Assembly: GCA_022457155.1 (NCBI GenBank)
Contig: JAJGOT010000001.1
Location: 2,656,001 to 2,720,000, forward strand
Length of the DNA stretch: 64,000 bases
Direction: 5' to 3'
DNA from: Cladopsammia gracilis
Taxonomy: Eukaryota; Cnidaria; Anthozoa; Scleractinia; Dendrophylliidae
The notes beneath the pieces were generated by a model. It was not told the DNA's origin, did not search any database, and was given only the letters and a program-made list of their open reading frames with translations. Positions 45,728 to 57,091 of the stretch are shown here, one piece after another. A program made the translations under genes and the position numbers. The stretch's first letter is position 1. Every line of letters begins with the position of its first letter.

Positions 45728-46100
45728 AGGTAGGCAGACACAAGGGGTCATGTAGCAGGAGCATGTAGCAGCAACATGTAGTAACGACAAAAATTTGTGT
45801 GGTACACACTGAGGGACATGCAGCAGGGACGTGTAGCGGGGACATGTAGCAGGGACAAAATCGTGTGTTTGCACACACATGAAAATGTTGTGGGGACATG
45901 TCTCGGGGACCTGTTGCAGCAACACATCCTCTCATGTGAACTGATCATAATAATTATTGTGCAACACCAATTTTGGGGACATTTTGAGTTCAACTTGTTG
46001 TTCAACGTACTACACGTCCCTGCTACATGTCCCTTAGTGTGTACTACACAAATTTTTGTCACTGCTATCCCTGCTACATGACCACTCTTGTCTGCCCACT
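45728..46100. mobile_element. MITE with TTAA target duplication
   Basis: AGGTAGGCAGACACAAGG and CTCTTGTCTGCCCACT ends flanked by TTAA (45,724-45,727 and 46,101-46,104). Internal repeats of ACATGTAGCAG in both orientations. Confidence 0.8.
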
Positions 46101-46280
46101 TTAAATTTGTGTTTACAAGTAATATGCTGTTCTCAAATCAATGGTATAATGTATTTTTTCCATATTCTTCTCGTATGCAGTAGAAAAATAGCAGCCAATT
46201 AAAAAAAAACACTACAATTTTTTTTTAAATCATTTATTTGTATTTTATTATTTTCTCTTAGTAATATTTAGTTGCAAAAA

Positions 46281-46995
46281 ATGTCAAGCCCAGGAGCTTC
46301 ACAGAATGTAGCAAAGAGTTCACAGAACAGCAATGGTAACCCTCCTCAACTTGACACTAATCTTCCATCGATGTGTGATGTTCAAACAACAACCAAAGAT
46401 CCACAACTGCCTTTTGATATCCTGTTGCTCACAGCCAAGGATTGTGAGTTTTTAGCTTGCTACAATGAGCTAAAAGATCCGTGTAGGTGTTGGTTTGATG
46501 GTCTTGGTTATGTTTACTTTGCGGACGTGGATGAGGGTCAAGTTCAAGAGAAAGTAAAAGTTGGATTATTGCGATGCAATAGTGGGAGCACCAATCCTGG
46601 TGGTTCCCTCATATTTATGCAGAATGCTGTCACTGTGCTTAGGCCCAAGGCAGTCATTTCTGTAGGAATATGCAGTGGTCTCAACCCTGAGAAAGCTAAG
46701 TTAGGAGATGTTGTTGTTTCAGAGAAATTAGCAACATATGCATCCAAAGTAGTAAATAGTAAACAAGAGCAGTCAACTGGCTTGAGAAGTTATGTGAGCA
46801 GACGCTTTCTTGATGTCATCAAGCATTGTGCTGCTGGCTGGAAGGCACCATTGAAGAATCCAGAGACTCAGGAGATCACGGTACATACCAATGGCGAGTT
46901 TTTGAGCGGTCCAGAACTTGTCAATGCTGAATGGCGGCGTGAACAACTTGCTGAGCTCCACCCAATGGTAGTTGCCATTGAGACAGAAGGAGAAG
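46281..46995 (+). CDS. NLR gene 2, exon 1: PNP/UDP phosphorylase domain, first part
   Basis: ATG 46,281 (AAAAATGT) follows an acceptor TTTTCTCTTAG. After a Ser/Asn-rich lead of about 40 residues, the PNP_UDP_1 fold begins at PFDILLLTA (residue 45). Phosphorylase/nucleosidase motifs are VGICSGLNPEKAKLGDVVVS (128-147) and AIETEGE (232-238), the place of the usual ribose-binding E-M-E segment. Here the middle methionine is threonine. This fold acts on nucleosides in purine/uridine phosphorylases and MTA/SAH nucleosidases. As an N-terminal domain of NACHT/NB-ARC proteins (fungi, bacteria, cnidarians) it probably works as an effector depleting nucleotides or nucleosides. Exon ends GAAG/GTAATT in phase 1. 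Confidence 0.85.
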
Positions 46996-47823
46996 GTAAT
47001 TTTTTTTTTGGTGTTTGCCATCAGTGTATTTATGAAGTTCACAAGTTTGCGTAAGTTTAATGTGCGTTTGACACAATAGGTCCTTTATCTCAATAACCAT
47101 ATGCATGTACATGTAGTTTAACCATTATATACAGAATGATGTTAGTGACATACATTGTAATAAAGGGGGTCTTAATTTGAAACTTCATAATGCTGCACTT
47201 GTGATGTACAGTCACTCGTCCCTTCGCCCATTACACCTGCACATAATGTACAATGCAAGGCACTTGCAGGGCCATAGCCATATGAGGCAAACTGAGGCAC
47301 TTGCCTCAGTAATTTTTTCTTTTTTTCTGGGGAGAGTAAGATTTTGTTTTTATTTTAAAGGTAATTCAAAATCAAACTAGGTTGAAATCATTTTAACCTG
47401 AATTTCATTTCAACCTACAACATATACCTGTACATTAGGATAAACACTACAATGCATTGCCCAAAGTGTCCCATTATCTCAATCATTAGGGGATTCCCTC
47501 TTTCTATTTATTTATGATTTAATTTATTATATTTTACCACACATTGCAAAGAAACAAAATGAAAATGAAATGGCAGTGGCAAATATGGAGAAAGAAAGTT
47601 GTAAAAATTTTGTACCAATCAACTCCCTGATATGAATCCATGCAGGCTTTTTAAATTGGTAAGAGGAAAGGGGGGGGGGGTGGTGGCGGTGTATGCCGGC
47701 AAAATGATATCCTGCCAGTTTTCCTATTTCATAAAAAGAGGGGGCTGGCAGTGGACCCACCATCCACCATTGCCAGTTTAAACGTTTTGTATTGCCACGC
47801 AACATTTTTATGCCATGATACAG
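46996..47823 (+). other. Intron 1 of NLR gene 2
   Basis: GTAATT to ATACAG. Contains a G-run near 47,670 and no gene. Confidence 0.75.
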
Positions 47824-48009
47824 GTATTTTTACAGCTGCTTTTGACAGTCAGATTGAATGGGTGATTGTAAAAGGAATAGCTGATTATGCAGATGGTGCT
47901 CAGTTCAATGCAGAGGGTTGGTGTTCCTGTGCAAGTGTGATGGCAGCTTCTCTTGTTACACACATTCTGAGTGATCCTGCTGTTTTTCGTTCCTGGCCCC
48001 ATTATGGAG
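47824..48009 (+). CDS. NLR gene 2, exon 2: end of the PNP/UDP phosphorylase domain
   Basis: Encodes residues 239-300, joined G/GT to give EGE-GIFTAAFD. It supplies the last strand and catalytic segment EWVIVKGIADYADG (residues 250-263), equivalent to the conserved KGISDxAD of the family with both aspartates present. Choosing the acceptor at 47,823 rather than TTTTTACAG 12 bases later keeps GIFTAAFD, which fits the family better. Ends GGAG/GTAATT, phase 1. Confidence 0.8.
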
Positions 48010-49223
48010 GTAATTGTGGTAATGTAATTTTTTTAGTACACTGTATGCAATTGCTGTTTTTTTTTTGAGAGATCAAGCTATCAGAATGCTGGCAATGAAA
48101 TTAGAATTACAAAGTGCATGTATACCACCCTTAGGACCTTGCCTTTCCAGAAGGGGAGGTAGGGGAGGAAGGGGGGGGACACTTTGTGAGTGCATGTGAA
48201 GAGTGAGAGAGTGAGCATGAATGGCTCAGAAATAAGTGATTTGTCAGCTGCAGTTGAGACTCATTTTTGACACAGGTTAATACTGGTGGGAGGGCGGGAG
48301 GAAGAAAGAGTCAACATTTACTGCAAGATAACTTAACAATAAAAAAAAAATTACCCAGAAGAGGGCAATTGAAAATATGCACATGGTAAACAGAACAACT
48401 GATTCTAGATGATGGAGGTCCTAAGCGAAGTAGAAAATAATGAATAACTATAAATGGGACTCATTAGCGGTTGTTACTTGCCCAAACTGACATCTATTTT
48501 CTCTTAAACGCCAAACAATTTGCTGTCGTAATTATCAGTGACACCGCTCGCCATTTGTTGTTTGTGTGTTTTATTTTTTCAACAGGTTGGTGCCACTTTT
48601 CCTTCAAAAACCTATTATTTATCTAACAAAAGTTTCAAAACCTTACCTGTCGCCTTGATGGTTTGGAGAAAGAAAAATTTCCAACTGCCGTTTGAAAACC
48701 AGTTAAAAAAAAACTCATCTTAATCCTGAGCCAACGCTTTCAAACTTCGCTTCAGGACTTTGTGGTTCTCCACATTAAATTTAATTCAATCGTCAGCAGG
48801 GTGGTGTTTTGAGGCATTCGTCCTACATTACCTGCACAAAATTTCTAATCCAAAAAAGTCCACAGACCGCAAATTTCAAACCCAAAAAGATCTTTGCACC
48901 TCTCCATTACTATTACACCTCCGTACCCACCATAGGCTTACTGTCCTAGTTCTAAAAAGTATTCCTAATGGGGGATGACACTGACGACTTTTACGTCACT
49001 AAACAAAGGCACCACCTCCTGTCAACCCCAGTGTATCCCTTAGTATGCCCCACATACACAGTATAGTAGTAAGCCACGGGTAGCCCATTACTTTGATAAG
49101 CATCCTTCTTTATCTAAATGAAGTTACAGCTACAAAACTCACTCACTTAGGGTATTAAGAAAAGCTACCTAATAGCTTGTCACACCACCATGATGTAAAT
49201 GGATTCTTTTTAATTTGTCACAG
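48010..49223 (+). other. Intron 2 of NLR gene 2
   Basis: GTAATT to TTGTCACAG. Short G-rich stretches; frames without domains. Confidence 0.65.
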
Positions 49224-49322
49224 ATTCATCAGAGCAGAGTTCAGCCAGCAAATCAAAGAGAGAGTCGCCATTTTCCAGTAGCCAAGACCCCAAGCGCATC
49301 AAAAGTGTTCAGTATACAGCAG
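49224..49322 (+). CDS. NLR gene 2, exon 3: short linker
   Basis: A 99-bp phase-1 to phase-1 exon coding a polar linker, DSSEQSSASKSKRESPFSSS followed by QDPKRIKSVQYTA. The basic SKSKRES / PKRIK pieces could be a nuclear-import signal, but this is inference. Bounded by GTCACAG and CAG/GTACAG; reading is open on both sides and frame-compatible with exons 2 and 4. Confidence 0.6.
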
Positions 49323-49488
49323 GTACAGACTGTAAACTCATGATGAGAATTTTATAGTTGCCTTTCTAATAAACTGTGATAATTATGTACAGGAAGATAT
49401 CCTTGTGGAGCGCCATACTGTAACTGTCTTATCTGGTCTTGTGATTCTTTCAGTACTACTGCTGTTTATTATTCCCTATTTAGCCTGC

Positions 49489-49535
<47 letters not shown>

Positions 49536-50489
49536 GGGGGGGGGGGGTTCGGGGGGAGGAAGTGTCAACATTTATAACTTTTTTTACTAATAACTAAAGC
49601 AAACGCCACAATTTTATCAAGCAACGTTTTATTATGACATTTGATGACTTGATGTTTCCATGGTGACAGGATTTTTACAGGCATGTGTTCGAGATTTGAA
49701 TTTTTTAACCATGTAATGGAAAATTTAAGTTCGTCGTCGTAATTTTTACTTTTACGCCATTTCATGCTTAGGGGTGTTCATGTTCAGGCTCATGAACTCC
49801 AAAAAAGCGAGGCTAATTAGGATTTAAAGGAACGGAGTGCATTGTTGAGCACTGGTGGGTACTTCTCAAAATTGTTTGATGGTGTTGTGCGGCCCATTTG
49901 TTGTTGTGCAGCCTAATTCACTTTCAGACCATAATCTGTGATTTTTCCAACCTATTTTCAATCCTAACCCAGTCCTACTCCATCCCCTCCTTAAGCCAAA
50001 ACACATGGCAGAAATCGGTATAAACAAATGAAAGGTGTAACATAAATCCCTAATGCAAAAAGGAGTTTAGCCTTAAGGATAGCTTTCCCAAGTACGCGTC
50101 TGAGAGACTCTCCCCTTCAGATCAAAATTAAAATCTGATAGGTCATTACCCTGTTAAACTTAATGACGTTGACCCTTTTGATTTTTGGGAAAATTCCAAG
50201 CTCTGGGTGATCTTCTCGGTGCTAGATTTGTTTCCTTTAGCTGTGTTTAAGATCTGTAAGGACTGTTTTTAATAAAAAAGACAAACGTTCCAGTTTGGCT
50301 TTCGCAGTCGCAGGATATTTTTTCCCAGCAAGTTGGCTTGCAGGATTTTTTTCAAATCACATTGGCGGACACCTCTTCTAATATCGGACACTTTATCACT
50401 CACAGTAAGATTACGCACTGGAGATATTTACATGCAATTCCGATTTCTTTTACTGTTTAAATTAGCTTCGATTTTGTTTCCTTTTTCAG
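49323..50489 (+). other. Intron 3 of NLR gene 2
   Basis: GTACAG to TTTTTCAG. Contains (GT)n followed by a G-run (49,493-49,550). From about 49,880 it is a diverged copy of the end of gene 1's intron 2; the last ~80 bp (CTGGAGATATTTACA onward) are closely similar. Confidence 0.7.
49493..49552 (+). repeat. (GT)n microsatellite and G-run
   Basis: About 20 GT repeats followed by a long G tract. Confidence 0.95.
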
Positions 50490-52855
50490 CTGCGAATGCC
50501 TACTCAAGAGCTATGAAAGCGTCAATCAAAAGGCACACAGAATTCCAGTCCAAACTGTTGGATGTTCCAACTATTTCTAACATGAAAACAGATGAAATTT
50601 TCACTAATCTTCTCATACAACATGGAAGAAAGCACATTGAAGTCGAAGAAGTTGCTGGAAGAACTGGAAGAATAGAATGCCTTAGTCGTTACGGTCAGGT
50701 TAGCGGAACTCAAGTCAAATACAGTCAAGAAATATTCATTCGCGCTGCCGATGATGAAAACAATCCCACTTCTATTCTTCTCACTGGAAAAGCAGGGATT
50801 GGAAAAACTCTGTTTTGCCAAAAGCTGATTCGAGACTGGGCTGATGATAAATTATTTCGGACACCAACAAACGCGCAAATTCCCACTTTTAAGTTTGCGT
50901 ACTTGTTGACATTCCGGCAGTTGAATTTACTTAGCGAGAAGAATCTTTCTTTGCAAGAAGTCTTAAACCACTCTTCAATATTGGACGACCAATGTGATAT
51001 TGACGACTCGCTTCTGGACTATATAGTAAACCATCCCGAAGAAGTGTTAATCATTATTGATGGGTATGATGAATACTCACAACAAGATTACATCCCCAGT
51101 GAAGCGCATGAAAGCTTTCCAAACACCACCAAAGAGAAAATGCCGGTAGCCGCACTTTGTGCCAAACTAATAAAAGGACAAATCTTAGGACAGTCCACTG
51201 TCATGTTGACGTCAAGACCTGATGAATCTGATAAGCTCAGTGGAATTCGGTTTGATCGAGAAGTGGAAATTACCGGATTTTCTGAATCAGAGGTGAAAGA
51301 ATACATTGAAAGATATTTCCGAGAAAACGAAACCATGAAGAACACTGTACTCGAGCACATCACGAAGAACGAGGATCTTCTCAGCTTTGCTCATATTCCT
51401 GTACTCTGCGCTCTAATGTGTGCTTTTATGGAGTACATCCTTAAGAAATCAAACAGCACCAATGATCTCCCTGTTTCAATGAGTGAACTCTATTTTGAAG
51501 TGTTTAACATTTTCGAACTTAAACACAACAAAAATAGAGCTTTCCTTTTGGACGAAGCCAGGCTGGATAAACTGTCAGAGTTTGCAGCTCAATTGCTTGT
51601 GGAGAAAAAATTTCTTTTTAATGAAGAAGACATGAAAAGGTTAAATTTAGAGGTCGATTTTCATGAAGGCCTGACAGCAAGCGGTATTGTTCATTGTGGT
51701 CCTCCCTTTCGTTTGTCTTTTTCTCGAGCAACAAAATATTTCTGTTTTACTCACTTAACTCTCCAAGAGTATTTGGCAGCCCGTTGTTTTGTAAAGAGAA
51801 GAGAGATTCCCGAAAGATCAACTGTATCCACAGTGGTTTTACAGTTCATGGCTGGTATTCTGTCAAAGAAGAAAGATAGCAAACTTATGGAAGAACTGCT
51901 TAACGCTTTTACAACTGATGAACATCTCTTCAAAGCAAGGTGTCTCGTTGAATATCGAGACAAAGAGTTTGCCAAATATCACTACCGTCAATACCCTGTC
52001 GATGAAAGAATGGAATTTAAAGACATACATGATGTGGACTGTATTGCCATATCGTTTTTGCTTGATATGAACAGTGAACTAAATCATGAAGAGGAAACTA
52101 TGAAGAACCAAACATTGCGATTGAAACAGCCATTCAACGGTATTAAGTCTCTCTGTCTTTTCAATTCCCCAAATTTACCGTTGTCTGGAATAAAACGGAT
52201 ATGTTATTCTTTACATTCAAAATTCTGTGTCGTCACCGAACTGGAGCTGATAAATTTACATTTAAATGACGAATGTGTAAAATGCATTTCTGGGTTGATT
52301 ATTCATGTTAATCAGATCACCGATGCCGGTGTTGCCAGTCTGTGTGAATCACTGAAACATCCCAGCAGTCAACTAACCACACTAAATCTGATTGGTAATC
52401 AGATCACCGATGCCGGTGTTGCTATTCTGAGTGAATCACTAAAACATCCCAGCAGTCAACTAACCACACTACATCTGAGTTATAATCAGATCACCGATGC
52501 CGGTGTTGCTATTCTGAGTGAATCACTAAAACATCCCAGCAGTCAACTAACCACACTATTTCTGAGTGGTATTCAGATCACCGATGCCGGTATTGCCAGT
52601 CTGTGTGAATCACTAAAACATCCCAGCAGTCAACTAACCACACTAGATCTGATTGGTAATAAGATCACCGTTGCCGGTGTTGCTATTCTGAGTGAATCAC
52701 TAAAACATCCCAGCAGTCAACTAACCACACTATATCTGGGTGGTAATCAGATCACCGATGCCGGTGTTGCTATTCTGAGTGAATCACTAAAACATCCCAG
52801 CAGTCAACTAACCACACTATATCTGAGTGGTATTCAGATTTGCCAGTCTGTGTGA
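50490..52855 (+). CDS. NLR gene 2, exon 4: NACHT ATPase and LRRs, truncated
   Basis: Joined by a split alanine codon exactly as in gene 1. Residues 334-1,121. Walker A GKAGIGKT (433-440), Walker B VLIIIDGYDEY, STVMLTSRPDE and FCFTHLTLQEYLAARC are all intact. It is nearly the same protein as gene 1's exon 3 apart from a three-residue-longer loop before Walker A (VAGRTGRIECLSRYGQV). Six 29-residue LRRs follow from about 52,310. At 52,839 a 14-bp deletion inside an LRR changes frame and stops the protein at IQICQSV. The NACHT part looks under constraint, so a shortened receptor may still be made. Confidence 0.85.
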
Positions 52856-52947
52856 ATCACTAAAACATCCCAGCAGTCAACTAACCGCACTAGATCTGAG
52901 TTATAATCAGATCACCGATGCCGGTATTGCCAGTCTGTGTGAATCAC
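52310..52947 (+). repeat. 87-bp LRR-coding tandem repeat, gene 2
   Basis: Seven units before the LINE. Strand codons vary (NLIGNQ, HLSYNQ, FLSGIQ, DLIGNK, YLGGNQ, YLSGIQ, DLSYNQ) while the rest is almost constant. Confidence 0.9.
52856..52947 (+). pseudogene. Out-of-frame LRR of NLR gene 2
   Basis: One further LRR (ASLCESLKHPSSQLTALDLS) readable in another frame up to the LINE insertion point. Confidence 0.75.
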
Positions 52948-55552
52948 AACAACAACAACAACTTTATTTCAGTATTCCCATTTCTATACATGGTATTACC
53001 GAATCAATTACAATAAGGAAATTAAAATTAGTTTAATTACAATGAAGAAATCTAAGTAGAATAAAATGTATATTCATGTATTTTTAAAACAATGACGAGT
53101 ATTACTGACTATATATGTTTTGCTCTTGTTTTCATTGCTTGTGTGACAAAAGCAGCAGTCAACCTGCTAATATGTGGGTCAGTATTGTTGAAAAGAAATA
53201 AAACCTTCTCATGATAATTGAATTTTTGAAATAATCTATTTTGTTTAATAATTTTCTCAAAAAGGGCATTTCGTGATTCATCATATAACATACAGTGAAA
53301 TAAAAAGTGCATTTCATCTTCAACTGAATTAAGTGTACAGTGAGTGCAAATTCTAAGGTGTTCAGGAGTTTTAGGGATTGTAAATCGTCCATTTTCAATT
53401 CTTAAGGTGTGATTCCCAATCCTAAATTTAGAAGTAATTTGTCTATGTTCAGGATTTTTGATATGGTTAATAAAATCAGAGTATTTCGTTTCATTTTTAA
53501 AGACCGCATAAAATTTAAGTTTTTTATTTGCTTTAATCTGATTGAGTTGGTGATTTTTTAGACTCACAAAAATATTCTGTTTTGCATTTGACAAGAAAAA
53601 AGACGGGTTGCTTAAGTTTATTGCAGTCTTGTCAATATTGAAGTTTGTACAGAGAGAATTAATTTTATTAATCAAACCTGTTTTATTTTCTTGAGCCATG
53701 TTATTAGAAATGATTAAGCAGAGTTTAGCAATGCTGTCATTTGGTTGATTTTCCAGGTGAATCCAAAATTTAAGAATATTCAGTGAAATTTGCAATTTCA
53801 AAGGTAATCTTCCAAGTTCATTTCTAGATGCTACATTTGGTGAACGTTTATTCACACCTAAACACATCTTACAAAAATAAATGTGTGTTTTTTCAATCAT
53901 GTCTTTTTCCCAGCTGCTGTTATCATATTTGTCATAAACACCCCATACTTCTGAACAGTATGTTAAAATCGGGAGGAACAAAGTGTCAAAAAGCTTATTG
54001 TTAATGTTGATTGGTAATCCTAAGAAATCAAGATAACGTCGTGTAGCGAAAATAGACCTTCTTGTTTTTTCTTTTAATTTTTCTTTATGATTAGTGAAAC
54101 TTCCATTAGCAGAAAAGTTCACACCAAGATAGGTATAATTGTTAGTAATCTCAATAGTTTCAGTATTAATGTGAAATTTATATTTGTCTTTTATTGATTT
54201 TCTACTTTTCTTTTGAAATATGATCACTTTTGTTTTGATTGGATTAATGTTGAGTAACCAGTCCTGACAATATTTTGACAATCTATTGAGACTGTGTTGT
54301 AATCCTTCAGCTGAATTAGATATTAAAAGTAAATCATCAGCATAAAGGAGACAATTAAGGTAAGAGCCATCTGGTAGTGGGATAGGATCTAACGAATTCT
54401 TATGAAGAATGTAAGGTAGTTCATTTAAATAGAGATTAAAAAGTAGCGGAGAGAGAATACAACCTTGTCTAACACCTTTATCGTAGTTAAAAAATTCAGA
54501 TCGGTTATATCCGTCTTTCACACAACATTTTGACTGCATATACATGCTAGAAATTACGTCATAGAATTTACCACCAATGTCATATTTCAACAATTTGTGT
54601 AATAAACCTTGATGCCAAATTGAATCAAATGCCTTTTTAAAATCAACAAAACAGGTATATAATTTGCCCTTGGGTGTATGAGTGACATGTTTGTCAATTA
54701 AAGTTTTGAGGGTGAAAATATGATCCGACGTACGATGACCAGGTAAAAAGCCTATTTGAGTGCGATGTATGATTTTATGTTTGTGTGAAAAATTGAGTAA
54801 CCTGTTATTAAGAATAGCACAGAAAAGTTTCCCAAGACAACTGCTGATACAAATTCCTCGATAATTAGAAGGGTCATCTTTGTTTCCTGATTTATGTAGT
54901 GCAGTAATCGTCCCATCACTCCAAGCTGTGGGATAAGCTCCAGATTTTAATACAAGTGTAAAAAGTTTTACTAGTGATGACCTTATGAATCTGAAGCTAG
55001 TTTTCAGCATTTCATTGCGTATTCTGTCAGAACCAGGGACCTTCTTGTTTTTAAGCTTTTTAATTGCTTTTTTGATCTCTTAATTAGATATTGGATAATC
55101 TAATTCAGAGTGTACGTTCTTGTTTTCTTCTAACAGTTTTTTCTCCTCCAGTACGTTCAAATGAAAAGATGATAACTTGTTCTGCTCTGGAGCGGAATGT
55201 AGATTTTTAAAATGATCATGAAGTTTTTTAACCGGAGCATCATTATTACTTTCTCTTGCAGAGATATCATTCTCTTTCATAGACTTAAGAGTATCCCAGA
55301 ATTTGTTATTGTTTTTGCTATTAACTAAGTCATTGATTTTAGAATTGAAAAACAACCGTTTTTTGTATTTAAGTAACTTTTTGAAAGTTTTATTTTGCAG
55401 ATGATATTCTTTTCTTATTTCAATATCTAGAGGATTGCGGTGTTTTTTATTAGCTAATTGCTTAAGAGATTTTCTTAAGATTTTGCATTCATGATCAAAC
55501 CATTTTTGAGTGGAACGATTTCTTTTGGAAGTCTTTTGATAACTTAATTTCA
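52948..55552 (-). mobile_element. 5'-truncated non-LTR retrotransposon (LINE) inside the LRR array
   Basis: Inserted between GTGAATCAC and TAAAACATCC of an LRR unit, with a GTGAAT-type duplication on the far side (55,553-55,560). The 3' end is AATAAAG(TTG)n on the minus strand. The element starts after the endonuclease (FDHECKILRKSLKQLANKK), so it is 5'-truncated. Confidence 0.85.
53109..55551 (-). pseudogene. LINE reverse transcriptase, one stop
   Basis: Reverse-transcriptase motifs in order: KSGNKDDPSNYRGI, TQIGFLPGHRTSDHI, FVDFKKAFDSIWH, GVRQGCILSPLLFNLYLN, and the active site YADDLLLIS. The C-terminal CTHCTLNSVEDEMHFLFHC is a zinc-knuckle-like end. An in-frame TAA at 55,080-55,082 separates the N-terminal 90 codons from the rest. 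The endonuclease is missing, so the copy is dead but fairly young. Clade (CR1/L2/jockey-like) is undecided. Confidence 0.85.
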
Positions 55553-55560
55553 GTGAATGC

Positions 55561-55826
55561 TAAAACATCCCAGCAGTCAACTAACCACACTAGATCTGAT
55601 TGGTAATAAGATCACCGTTGCCGGTGTTGCTATTCTGAGTGAATCACTAAAACATCCCAGCAGTCAACTAACCACACTATATCTGGGTGGTAATCAGATC
55701 ACCGATGCCGGTGTTGCTATTCTGAGTGAATCACTAAAACATCCCAGCAGTCAACTAACCACACTAGATCTGGGTGATAATCAGATCACCGATGCCGGTG
55801 TTGCTATTCTGAGTGAATCACTAAAA
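55561..55826 (+). pseudogene. NLR gene 2 LRRs after the LINE
   Basis: Three more LRRs (DLIGNKITVAG, YLGGNQ, DLGDNQ). The first ~200 bp are identical to 52,614-52,816, including the unusual ITVAG, so part of the array has been duplicated. Confidence 0.8.
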
Positions 55827-56299
55827 GAGGGGGACATTGGGGATTTGCGGTGTTGCGGTGTTGCTCATTTTTTTATGCGGTGTTGCGGTGAATAAAATCC
55901 TAGCTTGCGGTGTTGCGGTGATCTCAAACTCTACGGTGTGCGATGTTTGCGCTTTAAAGTCTGCGGTGTTCGGTGGAACGAAATTATCTGCGGTGTTGCC
56001 GTTTCCTGTTTGACTCTTGTCAGATCTAAATTTAGCCTCTATATGTTATTTATTCCGTACTTTTTTTATGAAACGCGCATACCATTATGTTTAATATGTA
56101 ACAAAATGCAGTCCAGTACTGTCTAGTTAATCTTCAATACGCTGCCGGTCGCCAATCCTAAGCCGTTTTCATTTATAAGTAACTTGACATAAATATAAAT
56201 TGCGGTGACGGTGTTTCGTCGACTTTTCTTGCGGTGATGCGGTGTTCGGTAATTTTTTTTGCGGTGTTGCGGTGTTCAGAGTCCACCAATGTCCCCCTC
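55827..56299. mobile_element. MITE in the LRR array, TSD CTAAAA
   Basis: GAGGGGGACATTGG and CCAATGTCCCCCTC ends; CTAAAA flanks (55,821-55,826 and 56,300-56,305). Interior rich in TGCGGTGTTGCGGTG. Confidence 0.85.
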
Positions 56300-56302
56300 C
56301 TA

Positions 56303-56386
56303 AAACATCCCAGCTGTCAACTAACCACACTAAATCTGGTTAGTAATCAGATCACCGATGCCGGTGTTGACAGTTTTTGTAAAGTA
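56303..56386 (+). pseudogene. NLR gene 2, last LRR
   Basis: LKHPSCQLTTLNLVSNQITD then AGVDSFCK, continuing after the next MITE. Confidence 0.75.
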
Positions 56387-56957
56387 GGCTGTGTTTTCAC
56401 TAGGACAATTTTAGCTAGATAAAGTCAGAAAAGTCCGGAAATACAGTGAAAACACTTTGTCTGTCTAGTTTTTAGCGAGTTAACAATGCCAACTGTTTTC
56501 ACAAGGAAAAACAACGGGTTTTCTCGCCTTTACGACGGGAAACTCACGCAGAGTTATACTACCTCGCAAGATGGTTTAACTTGTCCCGACAAATACCGCA
56601 GCCAATTGCATCGCGTGTAGCGACAGATGCCTGCCAAACAATCTGGCAAAATTATTTTCCAGACGCTTGCCTCGTGGTTCTTTCGCAACAAAACCTTGTA
56701 TGCTTGTAAACATCGCCGACGAATTGCAAAACACTTCCCAATTCTTTCGCCGTTTTACAATTTAAAGCCCTAAAGCGCTTCCTCTCCCGCCATTTTTGAA
56801 AGTTGCGCGGATTTGTAATTTGAATCTTCCAAGATATTAGTGGCTTATAATTTCCCAGTAAAAACAGATGTCATGTTTAACTAGCTAATGTCGGTCTATA
56901 AACAAATACCTAGGAAGAATGTTCAGCTAGTTAATCGGCCTAGTGAAAACACAGCCG
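56387..56957. mobile_element. MITE with TA target duplication
   Basis: GGCTGTGTTTTCACTAGG and CCTAGTGAAAACACAGCC ends between TA dinucleotides. Gene 1's equivalent (25,190) shows the uninterrupted site GTAAAGTAATAAAAG. Confidence 0.85.
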
Positions 56958-57091
56958 TAATAAAAGAAGTGCCAAATTGTAAACTAGCCGAGCTAGACCT
57001 GACATATAATTATGATATCAGTGAGAGGAAAAAAATATATATTCAAAATATGTTACAACAAGAGAAACCAGACTTTAAAACATCATTTTAG
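56958..57091 (+). pseudogene. NLR gene 2, ancestral C-terminus
   Basis: Reads KEVPNCKLAELDLTYNYDIS through QNMLQQEKPDFKTSF to a stop at 57,089-57,091. This shows how the family's protein ended before the breaks: a final LRR-like strand and a helical tail. Confidence 0.75.

Noticed and set aside
45748..46081. Cysteine/histidine-rich frames on both strands
   Set aside because: They run through the arms of a palindromic MITE.
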